DNA of 64,000 nucleotides from Pleurotus djamor (Eukaryota; Basidiomycota; Agaricomycetes; Agaricales; Pleurotaceae): NCBI GenBank assembly GCA_029747585.1, contig JAPEVF010000031.1, positions 62,001 to 126,000 of the forward strand, read 5' to 3'. Shown piece by piece: positions 11,995 to 24,755 of this stretch (position 1 is its first letter; each line of letters starts with the position of its first letter). The notes under the pieces were generated by a model. It saw only the letters and a program-made list of their open reading frames with translations, ran no database searches and was not told where the DNA came from. The position numbers and the translations under genes were made by a program.

Positions 11995-13112
11995 ATGTCG
12001 ACCTCTGCAAACTCTGTCAACGTATGCGCATCGTATTATCCCTCAGCTAAACTTATTTCATGCACACCCAACGCATCAGGTTTCAAACATCGCACCCTCC
12101 ACTACGGAAACCCAATTGCGAGACTTTTTCACGTAATTCTTGATTCTTCAACTCTATCTCCTCTAATGCTCCGAACTCAGTCCCTTGATCACAGGTTCTG
12201 CGGAAAGTTAGTCCGTTTTCAAGCCATCTACACACTCACACTCACCCAACATGGCCTCATAGCATCGAGTCTATCGATTACAAGTCAGAGGAGAAAAAGG
12301 CGACCATCTACTTCCAGAAGTCAAACGCAGCAAAGACCGCTTTGATGGTACACAGCGAGCCGCAGTATGTCTTTCAATGGGGTTAACGTGTCGTTTTCTA
12401 GTTGAATGGCGGCACCTTGGATGGGTCACATCTTGAAGTTACATCTGATGCCGTACACGAAGACGAACCCCATCAGGGTGAAAATGTACCCCACATCGAG
12501 CAATCGGACAAGCCCCGAGCTGGAAGTGCGTAGCCGATCCTACGTCATCGTTCTCGATCCAAACTGATAATCCGTTGTAGTCGCTGCGGAGTACTTGGCC
12601 AAAGGTTATCAGCTTTCTGATAATATCCTTCACCGTGCAATTGAGATGGATCGTAAGTCAACGTTGCTCTCAATCCCCGGATATCCACTTACTCGGGACC
12701 GGACAATAGAGAAGCAGGGAATCTCCCAGAAGTTCCTTGGTTACTTCCACACCTTGGATACTTCGTTGGGAGCCCGTGCCCTAGGTCCTGACCAGACTAT
12801 TAGCGGAAAAGTCACCACTTCTCTGGAAGCTGCAACCCAGCAGGCGAAAGCAGTTGACGAACAAAGGGGATTTTCGAAGCTTGCGCATGATGTGAGTAAA
12901 ATTTCCCGCAAGTAGGGAAGTTACACCGCTTATCTCTGTTAATTTTCCAGTACTACGAGAAGGCATTGGCTACGCCCCTTGGTCAGAAGATCAAGGAGTT
13001 CTACACGTCAACATCCAAGCAAGTCCAGGACATCCACGAAGAGGCTAAGCGCATCAATGCCGTGCACAAGTCTGAAGAGGTGCCTGCTGATAAGCCAGCT
13101 ACACAAGCATGA
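11995..13112 (+). CDS. RRM protein similar to fission-yeast Vip1
   Basis: A predicted RNA-binding protein with one N-terminal RRM. Multiple short exons join in frame. The first coding exon is only nine codons (11995-12021). The RRM then reads VSNIAPSTTETQLRDFF (RNP2 region) and later FCGK, followed by KATIYFQKSNAAKTAL (RNP1-like strand and helix). The RRM is split by at least three introns. The rest shows the Vip1-family pattern: AAEYLAKGYQLSD, then an amphipathic helix, then YYEKALATPLGQKIKEFY and a Lys/Glu-rich tail ending at 13112. The order of these blocks matches S. pombe Vip1 and its fungal homologues, whose molecular role is poorly defined. The gene is convergent with the next one. Confidence 0.85.
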
Positions 13113-13199
13113 ATGGATAGGCGATTGAGACTGCGATACAGCGGACATTACTATAGTTGTACAATTGCAAGTAATATAACAGGGATCATGTAAAGCACA

Positions 13200-14475
13200 T
13201 TAGTATCCATCTAAGTGGTATCCAGCAGCAGCGGGATCGGGGGCGACTAGCGGTGTGTGAGACCGGTGGCCGTTGAGAACGGCACGCGTGATAGTTGGTT
13301 GCCAGATCCTGAACCATTCCCCTTCCTTAACACCTGCGAGAGCGCGGCGACTCTCTCTAGAACTGGATCCATCGTTGCCTTTGCTTTCGGTCTCGACCTC
13401 AATCCATCTCTTCAGAGCGTAGGCACCACCGCACACTTGCCATTTCCCTCCGCCGAGAGGGTGGAGCCGCTTGAATAGCCAGATAAAAGGGTAGATCAGA
13501 GTGATCCAAAGTAACACCCTTATCCACCATTTCGACAGTATCCGGGATAGGGAATTATCTGGCCGAATGTAGATTTTGGATTTCTTGGTTTCGAACTCCA
13601 CAGATGTGCGGCCATCGTACGGTGTCAAAACGATGGCATCCTGGATAGCGCGTTCGAGTTCCTCGATGTTCCACCCGTACAGGACCTTCTCATAGACAAA
13701 CTCCTTGAGAAGTTTTTGACTTTGACAGTATTCATCGGCCCATTCCCTGAGAGTCCTGGACGAGCGAAGAACAGTAGTGCCATTGCCATTGGAGGTTCCG
13801 TCTTCGCGCTGATATTCGGTAGCCCAAGGTGGTAATCCAGACCGCCGCCGAATCTTGTCCCACTTCTCGTACGATGATTCTTCTTCCGAGGACGCCGAAC
13901 GACGTCCATTGAGCCCTTCGTCTACTTCGAGAATCATATCCCCTCGATATGCGGGTTCGTGATCTGCGACAGACCAAGAGACCACGGGTGCAGGGACTAT
14001 ATGCTGGCCAATGTCGATGCTGAAGTCAAAGTCCGTTACAGTATCGGTGTAGTATTCGATCCTGGTTTTGGTCTCGCCGTGGTCGTCGTATGAAACAAAG
14101 CGTGTACGACGCTCCTCGTGGGTTCCCTTGCATTTCAGCAGATAAGATGGAGGGGTTTGTGCATGAAAAAGCAGGAAGCGATACAGCGCTTCGCCTAGCA
14201 TACAGAATGCGTTGGTGCATAGTTTTTTCGGCAAGGACAAGAACGTAGTACGTACCATCATAATTCAAATGAGGGTCATGAGAAACGATGTTCCCATCAC
14301 TAGTCTCGAAGAATTCAGCTTCGTAGGGCGTAAACGCAGGAGGCGGTTCTTCTCCACCAGGGATGGGTACGGTTTCTGAGATCGCCGTGGGCTCTTGACC
14401 ACGACTTTGAGAGGGTTGGGTTATTTCTTCCCTGTGCTCTGGGTCCGACAACAAGGGGATTTCGTCTTCTGTCAT
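13200..14475 (-). CDS. Conserved fungal protein with one membrane segment, function unknown
   Basis: Two exons (14256-14475 and 13200-14194) give 404 residues. The acidic N-terminus is followed by a block I recognise as conserved in basidiomycete hypothetical proteins (FTPYEAEFFETSDGNIVSHD, then EALYRFLLFHAQTPPSY). A beta-rich middle (ETKTRIEYYTDTVTDFDF) ends in WSVADHEPAYRGDM. A hydrophobic segment near the C-terminal third (WIRVLLWITLIYPFIWLF) is followed by basic residues, consistent with one transmembrane helix. I know no characterised member and propose no function. Its 3' end lies 88 bases from the RRM gene's stop. Confidence 0.75.
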
Positions 14476-14743
14476 GGTGGGTAATGTTGATCAACCTTTG
14501 AAAGTGTGGGTGACGTGTATGCGTGGACCATGGTAGTTACTAGTGCACAGGAGTCAAGGAGTCGGACACCTTGCCTGGAAATGGGTCACCTGACACACAC
14601 AGTCTCCCTGAAAAGACTCAAGAGTCAAGAATCAAGATGGGCATACAGCGGTTGAATGACGGCTAATGACACATTTGCAGGATCTGGTATACATACATAC
14701 ATAGAGTATTAACTGACAGAAATAATCATAATAAGTACCCATC

Positions 14744-15906
14744 TCATCGATTAGCAGACTTCTCTGTGACCATTTCCCACATCCCGCCGCTCTTGCGGAC
14801 GAAGCCCATCAACCAGACGGCGCCGCCTAAAAAGTCTACCTGTTTCACTCCATCGCGTATAGCCATCATATCCTCTCCGGTGCGTTCTTTGAATATGGTT
14901 GTAAGCGCTGCCCGATCTCCCGAGGTAAGGGCTTCATTCCAAAAGTGTCGAGCACTGATTGGCTTATTGAGTGCCTCCGCGATCTGCATGAGAATATCGC
15001 CGATTGTGATCCCGTTCGGTTGGGTATTTTGTATGTCGATATACCAAGGAAGAGCTGGGTGTGTGAGACGGAGGAAATCCGCAGGGGGATTGCAAGCGAG
15101 CTGACAAAAGTCCAGCTGATTCGCAGCGCGTCCGGAAGCGGGAAGGGATATTTGGGAAGGATTCAAGACGTGGACGTATATCGGGGGCATAGCATTAGTG
15201 GTGAGGGAGTAGCTGAGAAGTGGATGGATTTTCCTTCGAACTTTATCTGTAATTTCTATGGGACAAAAGGTATCAGCAAGAGAGCGTTGGCGCTAAGTCA
15301 AGGGGGTATGCAGTGCACCTTTGACTTCCGTGTCAACCTTTACAAACTTTTGAAGCACACCAACGAATACACCTGGTCGGGGCGTATAATCCGCTCTCCA
15401 GTCTCTCGGCCTACGTGCTAGATTGTGCTCGTTGTACACATCGTCGCGATGAGATGTCGGTCCACTGATAAATCGCCATGGGGAAGGAGAATGAGTGGAT
15501 CCCAATGAGTGGGTGCGTTTCAGACCATGGTAAGGACTTGACCCCCCAAGAGAGTTGGACCGTGCTATTGGCGAAGCTCCCCCTCCGCCAAAATACGGTG
15601 TTGCCGTTATAGGTTGCTCGAAGTAAGAATTGGAGAATCCACCGCCGCCGAAATTCTGCGCGGGCGCACCCCATTGCGGGGACCCAGGGTTAGCCCATGC
15701 ACCTTGAGGTTGACCCCAAGTACCAGGAGCGGGACTGCAAGTTCTTCAGGTTTACGCCACATTGTCAGATGAAGAGCAACGCACCTGGAATACCCAGGAA
15801 AGGCACTATGAATTCCGGGCTCATTGGGGGGCGGTATGTATCCCTGCGAAGGCCCAGGATCTACAAGATGTGGGAGGTCATGAACGTAGGGGGACGTAAA
15901 AGCCAT
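14744..15906 (-). CDS. DUF6699 domain protein
   Basis: Three exons (15794-15906, 15319-15734, 14744-15255) join to 346 residues. The N-terminal half is Pro/Gly/Ser-rich and probably disordered. The C-terminal half matches the basidiomycete DUF6699 pattern: WRADYTPRPG, then an RRKIHPLLSYS block, then PWYIDIQNTQPNGITIGDIL, ARHFWNEAL and VDFLGGAVWLMGF near the end. The function of the family is unknown. Similar genes are usually multi-copy in Agaricomycetes. The first intron (15735-15793) falls in the disordered part, the second just before the folded domain. Confidence 0.8.
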
Positions 15907-16123
15907 GACGGTCGAAGAACAAGACGATTTGCGAAGATGGAAGCTTGGAACAACAAGCTGTGAGTCCGTGAGTTAGTGACTGAATTGCTTCCGTCATCAC
16001 GGCATAGGACTCCTAGCCATAGGGGCCAATTCCCTCAGGAGTCAGCATGTTACAGGTGGTTTCACTAGCTTGACGCTCGTCGTACACATGTGCAAGGTTC
16101 TCTGTAGGTTAGGTATTAATTTA

Positions 16124-17490
16124 TCATTGCCCTGGATTGTAGCCAAGCATCCCCTCTTTAGCACTTAGGATCGCGTCAATCTCCTCCGGTAAATATACTA
16201 ACAGGGACTTCCTCGCCGACTCTGTAGCCTTCCATCCAAACTTGTGGAGTCTGTCTGGTCGCGAATACTGGTTGCTTCCAAATAGCGACCAACCATCTAG
16301 TTCAAGTGTGAGTACTGGGAGTTCGTCGAGCGGAACGATTTGAAAGGTGACTCACATTCTCCGAGCGGTTTAGTGATATCGTCGCCGAAAGGTACAGAGC
16401 CTCCTACAGGGATCAGCCCTTTCTCATGAAGAATCTATATTTGCCAAGTTCAGTATGTTGATATGCACGATATACCTATAGATATATATATACAGAAACG
16501 CATGACTTACATCACCAAATCTAGCAGCAATGTCGTGATTGGATACCTTCTCCTCCAAGCTGACGGCAAAGTCTACTCGAAGTCAGGAGGGGATGAAGGA
16601 AGCGGAGTTCTACGTTGCGACTCACAGATACCCTCTTTGCCTTCGTCGGCTTTACCTTCCAAAGCTGCCTTTAGAACGGTCATGAGCCCACTGGACACGT
16701 CCTTGACGTGGATATTGTTCATCTTGACTGAGCCGGGACCCCACGTCCCAGCCCGTCCATTTCGCTTGAACATATCTAAAAAGACCCGGACAGGAAGAGT
16801 CGATTTTTGAATGCCTAAACGACGTATCGTGAGTTATAGACCGCAGGAACAATCAAGAATCAATCCTTCACCTTCACTGATTCCATAGATCCATGCAGGG
16901 AAAATAATCGCCGTACGGACTGGATTTTCGCTACGACTTCCTGCGGCAATGATCAAGATATCCTCTTGGACGTGCTTATTGGTCTGAGCAACTTGGCTCA
17001 TGGAAAATCCGATATCTGAGTGCTCTGGAATCGTCGATACGTCGATTTGTTCCCCTCGCACGTTGTCGCTCAGTATACCCGTCCCAGAGACGTGCAAGTA
17101 GAAAGGCGGGTCTCCAGGCCTAGTAGAAGATCCCTTCTCTAAGCCAGCCAAGATAGCTGGTGGAACGCATCGTCAACGTACGGTCACAGTAATAAAGGAA
17201 GGTTCATTACATCTGATGCTTCCGATATGATCAGAACTAGCCGTGTTGATGACGATGTCTGCTTTCGCCGCTTGTTCTTGAATCGTCGCATCGTCCTCGA
17301 GAACCCCTTCAACCACCGAAATGTTTGGATAGATAGCCTTGAGTTGTTTCTCTTTCTGATCGACGGGGGCACGAACGAGTGCGGTTATTCGGAGGTCGGG
17401 GAGCTCTCTTGCTAGGTCGACGAGGAACTGAGAGCCGAGAAATCCTGTTCCCCCAAGGAAGAAGACATTGCTGGTCTTTGTGATAGGCAT
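16124..17490 (-). CDS. NAD(P)-binding Rossmann-fold epimerase/NmrA-like protein, copy 1
   Basis: A cytosolic extended-SDR-type protein. The N-terminus has the dinucleotide-binding motif GGTGFLG, then an acidic-ended strand and the motif ADIVINTASSDH. Conserved blocks follow in separate exons: PPFYLHVSGTG, AAGSRSENPVRTAII, FKRNGRAGTWGPG, MNNIHVKDVSSGLM and a C-terminal part ending GMLGYNPGQ. No YxxxK catalytic pair is obvious, so catalysis is unproven. The start at 17490 is chosen over 17502 because it matches the start of its tandem copy. In the first 92 residues the two copies differ at only 12 positions, so the duplication is recent. Substrate unknown. Confidence 0.8.
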
Positions 17491-18241
17491 GCTAAAGAGC
17501 AAGAGGTGTGAAGATGGTCGTCTGAGTGTATGATGCGGAGTTGAGTAGTTTGAACAGATTTGTGGAGGGTTTTGTAGGTTTTTCGTCAGCGGTCGTTACG
17601 GTCAGGTTTTACATAACTGTTGGTCCATGACTGACGCGAACAGATGAACACCCTTCAGGTTTGGGAAGGCGAGGGAAGAGCCCTACGCCGCCAGGTGGTA
17701 GCCAGACTCCAGAGCGAAGCGAGAGGCACATTAACGGCATGGTCGACCTACCAGGCCTCGCACCTCACCCATATACATATAGTGCATCGGGCAGTGTGAA
17801 TAGCGCACTTTGAATAAGATCGCAACTCCAAACCACCAAGGATTGTCTCATTATGCACGACGAGAGTCTTGTTCGAGTGTGTGTAGTACAATCTGCACAC
17901 TAGGGAAAGGTGCCGTTGAGCGACGCCCATGTGGCATGTAGAAATTTGTGCGTACCGTGTCAATGACAATTATCAGTTCCCCGAACTCGTTACTCGTATG
18001 ATGGGCACACATACGTAAGTGCCACTTCAAACGAAAACCTTAGTGTGAGAGGGAAATGAAATTAAACCGGCATGTTTGTCTATGCGAGAAAATAGAGGAT
18101 CCCATGACCATGGATGAGGGCTGTTCCGTGATACGTTGATGCTCAGGATCGGGTAAACATCGTCAAAAGAGGAACCTGATTTAACGATAGTACGTATACA
18201 ACAGGGAAGTAAGTACCTTGAACTTGAGATATCTAGGATCG
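17491..18241. other. Intergenic spacer between tandem copies
   Basis: 751 bases between the start of copy 1 and the stop of copy 2. I see no coding frame with support and no repeat. It should contain the promoter of copy 1. Confidence 0.5.
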
Positions 18242-19604
18242 CTAAGCGGTCTGACCAGGGTTATAGCCAAGCATCCGTTCATTGGCGCTTAGTACAGCGT
18301 CGATTTCTTCCGGCAAGTATTCCAGCAAGGACTTCTTAGCCGATTCCGTAGCCTTCCAACCAAACTTGGTAAGCCTATCTGGTCGTGTGTAGAAGTTTCC
18401 ACCGAATAGTGACCATCCGTCTAGAGCATGTATGTACGTTGTTAGTCGTTCGTTCGACAGAAGATCAAGGATCAGCCCACATTCGCCAAGCGGTCCAGTG
18501 ACATCTTCACCGAAAGGTACAGATCCTCCAACGGGCACGAGACCTTTCTCGTGAATGATCTATGTTCAATCAGTATCTTTTCTTAGATGGGAAGGAAGGA
18601 TCTTCACTTACGTCACCATATCTGGCAGCAAGATCGTGATTTGACACCCTCGGCTCCGTGCTGACAGCAAAATCTACTCGAATATTAGCAGGGAAGAAAG
18701 GAAGTGAGAGCAGGGATCTTCTTCTTGACTTACAGATTCCCTCTAAACCTTCGTCAGCCTTCCCTTCCAAGGCAGCCTTGAGGACGGTCATAAGCCCACT
18801 GGAAACGTCCTTGACGTGGATGTTATTCATCTTGACGTGTCCAGGACCCCATGTGCCTGCACGACCATTTCGCTTGAACATGTCTAAGAAGATTCGGACA
18901 GGAAGGGTAGTCTTTTGAACGCCTATAAGCCGAATCGTAAGCGACTGATTAAGTTGATCAGTCGACGAAAGGCTGATGCTACTAACCTTCGCCAATGCCG
19001 TATATCCATCCAGGGCAAACGATTGCGGTCCTAACTGGGTTTTCCTTACGGCTTCCGGCGGCAAGGATCAAGGTATCCTCCCGAACGTGCATGTTCGACT
19101 GTAAGGCTTTGGCCATATCGAATCCGATATCGGAATACTCGGTGATCGTCGATTCGTCGACTTGCGCTCCACGAACATTGTCGCTCAACATCCCCGTGCC
19201 TGAGACGTGGAGGTAAAAGGGAGGATCGCCTGGTCGTGTCGCAGAGCCCTTTTCCAAACCAGCCAAGACGGCTAGTAAATTTCTTATCAGTGTGATGAGA
19301 AACAACGGAAAGCGAAGGGTCTACATTTGATGCTTCCAATATGGTCAGAGCTAGCTGAATTGATGACGATATCTGCCTTGGCGGCTTGTTCTTGAATCGT
19401 CGCGTCATCCTCGAGAACGCCCTCGACGACAGTGAGATTAGGATAGATAGTTTTGAGCTGTTTCTCCTTCTCCTCAACGGGAGCACGAACCAACGCGGTG
19501 ATCTTCAAATCAGGGAGTTCTCTTGCTAGGTCGACCAAGAATTGGGAACCAAGGAATCCAGTCGCGCCGAGGTAGAACACGGTGCTTGTGCTCGTCACAG
19601 GCAT
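18242..19604 (-). CDS. NAD(P)-binding Rossmann-fold epimerase/NmrA-like protein, copy 2
   Basis: A tandem paralogue of the gene at 16124-17490, with the same exon arrangement and strand. The binding motif is GATGFLG, and the same blocks recur (PPFYLHVSGTG, AAGSRKENPVRTAIV, FKRNGRAGTWGPG, NNIHVKDVSSGL). The C-terminus reads ERMLGYNPGQTA, two residues longer than copy 1. Introns are short and interrupt at the same codons. Differences between the copies are mostly conservative, so both look functional. The reaction cannot be deduced from the sequence. Confidence 0.8.
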
Positions 19605-20830
19605 TTTCGTGGAAGAGGACTTGGGCGGAAAGACTTCGTAAAAAGTGCTTTTAAATGAAGCGTCAGTTATGCGAGGAAATCAGAAGGTGGCGACATACTA
19701 TAACTTTTATAGTCTCTCCGTCGGTTTTATTCAGGACCATTTTTACATAACCTGTTGGTCCACTATCAGAACGAGGAGTGCCTATCATAAATCAGGTTTA
19801 GTGGGTTGCACGTACTTGCGTTCCTTTCGCAGCAAGGTTGGCAGCTGCTTGAGACGCCGACGGACGCATACACTTGTACAAAAGAGGGTATAAATGTCGC
19901 CTTGAGGCCTACTATCGCATCAGTGATGGTCTGATGGGGAACCTTGGGAACCTCTTACCAAACCCGTCTATAATGCATTCGCTCTTTGCAATCGTTCGTG
20001 GTAGCAGCCATGCATCGTGTATACATTGTCCCTGACATCGAAGCTTCCTGACCAAGGTGTAAGCCTGGCCTCATCCCCCAGATCTTAGAAAGATCAATGG
20101 GTCGGCAGGATTCATAGCGCGCTCCGGTGCTGTATTTTGAGATATAATGGAGACGAAGTTGGCCTCCATGGTCCGAATTCGATATACAGGGAACGTATGG
20201 GTCTCCTGTGAGGTCCTGCCCAGTCGTACGAGCGCTGTAGAGACTTTGAGCTAACATCAACAAGGACCCGTTGGATAAGCTGTATCCCGATACCGAAGAG
20301 TACGTCAAAGGGTTGAGCATTCTGAGGATAACGACGGGTCCGACATCCATGATGGTAAGTAAGAGAAAGAAGGCATGACTGGGCGCTTATTGATAGTCCA
20401 CGGACTCCGAGTTAAGTTGGAGTGCAGTGACAATCATGGTGGCGAATTGGTAGGCTCAGCGCTCAGTCGTGCCTGTTCAAGTTTTCTTGCTCGGATTTCG
20501 GGTTGACTACCACTCTTGCCATCTGTAAACGCGTCAATATTTGACAAAACTGCTGTCGCTCCCGAGATACATACTCTAGATGGAGGGGAAGTGACCATGG
20601 ACCTGGGGATACGATCTTCTGCCACTGGTTTCAGGTAATCGAAGGATAGTTTTCGCACATACTATGGCGAACAATCAATTGGTCTGGCAGCTAATACAAG
20701 GGACGGAGCACAATTGGGGAGCATTCGTAATCAAGATGTAACAAGTTTCGAACAATACACAAGGCTAGCAGTCGGTCGGGGAGCAGATATCTGAAGTGAT
20801 GCCGCGAAGCCGAGAGGGAACCTCCCCGAA
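19605..20830. other. Intergenic, possible unrecognised small gene on the minus strand
   Basis: Two minus-strand open frames (20434-20658, 74 codons; 19955-20350, 131 codons, starting MDVGPVVILRMLNPL) have ordinary amino-acid composition and could be exons of a small gene. I recognise no family and found no clear splice pair joining them. They lie between the Rossmann-fold pair and the 3' end of the helical pore-former-like gene. Confidence 0.25.
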
Positions 20831-23576
20831 TTACTCCTTCCTGTCAGTGACAATGTCGATGTACTTCTGAGTAGCGTCTCGGATTGCCGTCCAACTGTTG
20901 AGTAGTTCTGGCCTTGCAATGTCGAGCAAGAGTGGAGTCGCGAGCAGAAGGTTCCAAGCCTGTACGTCGTTAAGGCCTTGAGTGATGTCGGACCAGACAG
21001 CTGTGATTTTCGTCAAGCTATTGGCGATCTCTTGCATGAAGGGGAGGATGCTAAAAGTAGATGGTATGGAACAGTGAGAAAACGCGTAGAAAGGAAGTAT
21101 TAAATGACAGCTCACTGTTGTAACTTCTGTTGGGTATCTCTGGCAATCTCGATCCGCGCCTTCAGTTCGTTGATGGTCGCGAGAAGCTTTCAGAACATCC
21201 GTAATTAGAGCGAAAGTCTTTACCACAGCACGAGAGATAACATACCTTTCCCATATCAGCAATGGCCTGAATTGACTGCTCAAGCAAAACCAAGCCAGCC
21301 GACACCAAAAGACCAGAAGCCAGCACTATTCGAGGCGAGGTTAGCTGCGAGGACGACGAATCTCACACGGGCAAGAAAATTACGCACTACCACCCGGAAC
21401 GAAGGCGGCGGCAGCAAAGCACGCAAGGGCACCGACACCCATCAGGACAGCCTTCAGGGTGAGCTTCTTGATCTCCTTGCTGAGATCTGCGATTGTTGCC
21501 TCCCAGCTGATAAGTTGAGTTAGCCCACAGCGGAGGGCACACGAAGGAATGGAGATCCTCACGTTGTGATGTTCGTCTTACACTCATTGATGGCCTGCAC
21601 TACAGCGTTGATGGCGTTGTCCCACTTATTCTTGTACAAGAGACTGGAAAGAGGACGAAGAAATGAATAAGCGAACGTCCCACTAATTGGTGTAAAGGAA
21701 TTCAGACCTCTTGTTGAAAATGTCGTCTGCCTGGGTCTTGTATTCGTCGGCAAGCATCTGGTGAGCGCTGAGATATGTCTGAACCGTCACTTGGCCGGGC
21801 GCGGCGGTGGAAGTCGTCACAAGCTTCGGCAAGAGCGCCAGCACCGTCTTTGAATAGGTCTGGAGGTCTTGTGCGACGGGGACGGTTTCTTGTTGAAGGT
21901 CCCAGTACATCTATGATACGAAGACGAGGATGTGTGAAAGCGACTAAGAATTAGCAGTAAAAGAACATACCTTCTGGTAGTCGGTGACCATCTTCTGGAT
22001 ATTGATCTTCTTCGAAGACTGATCGGGGTCATTGCATTGGAGTTGATCCAGGAAAGGGATTTGAAGCAACTCCTGGATTACGCGCAGATATATGTTGGAA
22101 CGGGTGACTAGAACGAAAAGAATGAGACTCACATCAAATTGTTGCATGACTCCGGACGTCTGAAGAGCCATCTCGTCCAAAATAGCCTGGGTATCCGAAG
22201 GAGGCCTAGGGAGAAGTGGGCAATAATGGTGAGATGCGAAAGAGACATAAACAGGAACAGAATTACCCTGCCACCTTCAAGAGCTTGTCCTTATCAGAAT
22301 CGCTGACGTTGGGGTTGTTGTCCAGGGCAGCGTCGACGGAGGAAGGCGTACTTCAACGTCCATTGATCAGAAAATTCCACGGATCGAGCAACTATGTGTA
22401 CTCACACTTCATTCCCTTGGGCCTTGGCGATCGCGAGAAGTAGCGCTATCTTGATTTCGCCCTTGGTGCGAGGAATTTTGGGTACTTTGCTGACTGTAGA
22501 AGCCCCCACCTTCAACGCGCGAGTGGACATGATCCTAGTAGTAGTAGTCGACCCAGACTTCGAAATCGCATTGATATATGCTGTGGCCGCCTCCTGGGCT
22601 TTGATCCATTCGTCGACAACTTGCTTGTGCTCGAGGTCGGTGACCTTCCTGTCGATGCTCTCGACCGTGGCAAGACGAGCTTCAACATCAGTCCACATAG
22701 AAAGAAGCGACTTTGTGTTGGATATCACGTCAACGAGCGCACTGCTGAGAGCGGAGAAGAGTTTCTTGATGGCGGTCAGATTGTCCTTGAGTGTCGTGAG
22801 ACTCTTGATGAGTTCCTTGAGGCGCTTTTGGTCTGCCCAGAGCTGCGTGAAACTCGAAGTAATCGTCTCAATCCCAACACTCAAGAGGGTAGCCAGTTGA
22901 ACGTCGCCATCCTCGTCCGCGGCGATCTTGAAGAGGGACTAAAACCGTCATGTAAGTTAGAATAGCACTATTATGTGTGAGGACCAAACAGACCTTGATG
23001 ACATCCCCGATTACTTGGCCGACGTTCGCATTCGCGAGTTCGACACTAGCGTTCTCGATTTTGCCGGTCAGATTGGTGATCTTGCTCTCCATCAACGCGA
23101 TTTGTTCGTCAAGGAGGAGGAGATATTCTTTGAACTAAGGAGCGTCGGTCAGATTGAGCACGCGAAATGTGTTATAACAAACGGAAATACCTCTTCGNAA
23201 AAAAACTTCGTTGCCACTTGAGTTTTCAGCAGCCTCGCGAACGTATTGAGAGATCAGAGGTTGGGTTTTGACAGCGTAGTCGCCGACAGTCAAAGCCTTC
23301 AAGAGGATAGGGACGGTTCTTCCATAGCTGTTGACCTGCTGCGCGATCGAGATATCGGCGGTGCAGAGCTGGTTGAACCTCGAAGATCCGTCAGTAACAA
23401 TGGTATGTAAGTCCTGATCGTTCTTCCCCCCCCTCGCTGAGCACGATGGACTGCAGGAATGGGTACTGAAGAAGATCGGTGAAGTTGGTCGTGGCGGCTT
23501 TGTAGCTGGCAGTGGACTTGTTCAGGCTAGCCAGTTGGCTGCCAGGCCCAAGAGCAGAGACGATTTCGAGAGACAT
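20831..23576 (-). CDS. ClyA/HBL-type alpha-helical pore-former-like protein, two tandem modules
   Basis: Twelve exons give a 696-codon, almost entirely alpha-helical protein with no signal peptide. The last third has the layout of alpha-pore-forming toxins (ClyA, Bacillus HBL/Nhe, xenorhabdolysin): long helices, then a hydrophobic hairpin of about 36 residues with a Pro-Gly-Gly turn (exons 21388-21506 and 21246-21325), then a long coiled helix with a Trp-x-x-Ile heptad pattern (ITAVWSDITQGL). The first half has a similar helix pattern (TITSSFTQLWADQKRL) and looks like a second module. The frame slips by one base at an 8-C run (23426-23433) and at an N plus 7-A run (23198-23205). Both look like base-calling uncertainty rather than true mutation, but a real break is not excluded. 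It shares the block ETVPVAQDLQTYS with the divergent neighbour (STVPIMRNIQTYS). The fold assignment is by pattern only. Confidence 0.55.
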
Positions 23577-24755
23577 TGTATGATTGGAGGTGGATTGGAT
23601 GCTGCTTCCAGAGATTGAGCAACGCCTTTTTATACATTGGAGGATAATGGGATGCCGAAGCCTAGAGAAAGATGGCCGCATTTAGTGACCTCTGCAGACA
23701 GCGAAATCCGATTCTCCAGGACCTGGTGGAGAGCAGGTTTATGACCGCAGCACACTCGTTCTGACAATAGGAAGCGTACCTGAGATTAGATGGGCGTCGA
23801 ACATTAGAGCTCGGGAAAGGTCACGAATACTAGACGGTCGGCGCGCCCACGCTGACACCCCTACGCACCGATTGCATGTGAGCCACCATTGGCGTAACAA
23901 TCTCTTGTGTTACGTACCAAGCGAGGCAATGGATAAATTTGCGAACACCGATAAGTCACGGCATGTCTACTCGGCACCAGACACCAGGGCAAGTTGCTAT
24001 GTCTAGACCTTCAGGCCTGTGTCAACACCAGGTTCGCTGATCAGTATCATGTCGATTGTGAGGACGACAACTGGAGGGGTCTTCCAAGGCCAAGCAGTCG
24101 CAGACTTGCAAAGGGCTTCACGGCGAGACCATCGTGACCGTGCCGCAGATGCCGCCTCGCTCAAGCCATAATATTGCGATCGGGTTTTTGTTGAGGCCGA
24201 CTTCGAGCGAAGTTTTCGAGGCCGTTCATGACTGGAATCGGACTGCTGCAAAGGCCAATGACGAGCAAAGCCATATGCACAACATAGAAAAATTCAACCC
24301 AGGCAGAATCGTCGAGAAGACCATGCAAATGAAGCGAGCCTCTGAGAAACGTCACAAAAGCCTCTGTCAGAGGCAAGTCAGAGGACCATTTCGTGTGGCT
24401 TGAAGTAGCGGTAAGGCATATGGGAGATAGGCAGCCTGAGCATGCGAGCCAGATAAACGCGGAGCCTTTCTGATCTTGCGCTTTGAACAGGGCGATGGGT
24501 TCACGGGATTGAAACGAGTAGCATAGAACGTAGAACTTCGCTAGAAGCCAATGGTCAAGCGTGCCGCTGAGTTGAGCTCCGTGCTTACCGGGAGATGCCG
24601 GGATCCAAAGAACGCCCATTTCAGGGGGCCATTCTTGGACGTAGGACACATGAACTTTTTCGGCGTTTGACGGTTCATTGCTATGCTTAAAACGATGACG
24701 ATCACCATGGTCTCCTCACTAGCTCACTCAGCCCTCAAAGTTACTCTGTTGAAAC
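23577..24755. promoter_or_regulatory. Shared divergent intergenic region
   Basis: 1179 bases between the start codons of the two helical pore-former-like genes, so it must carry both promoters. A minus-strand frame of 162 codons (24161-24649) lacks any motif and is probably chance. A bidirectional arrangement would allow co-expression, but I see no specific shared element. Confidence 0.45.

Noticed and set aside
24161..24649. 162-codon minus-strand frame between the two helical genes
   Set aside because: No motif, unusual composition, and located in the shared promoter.
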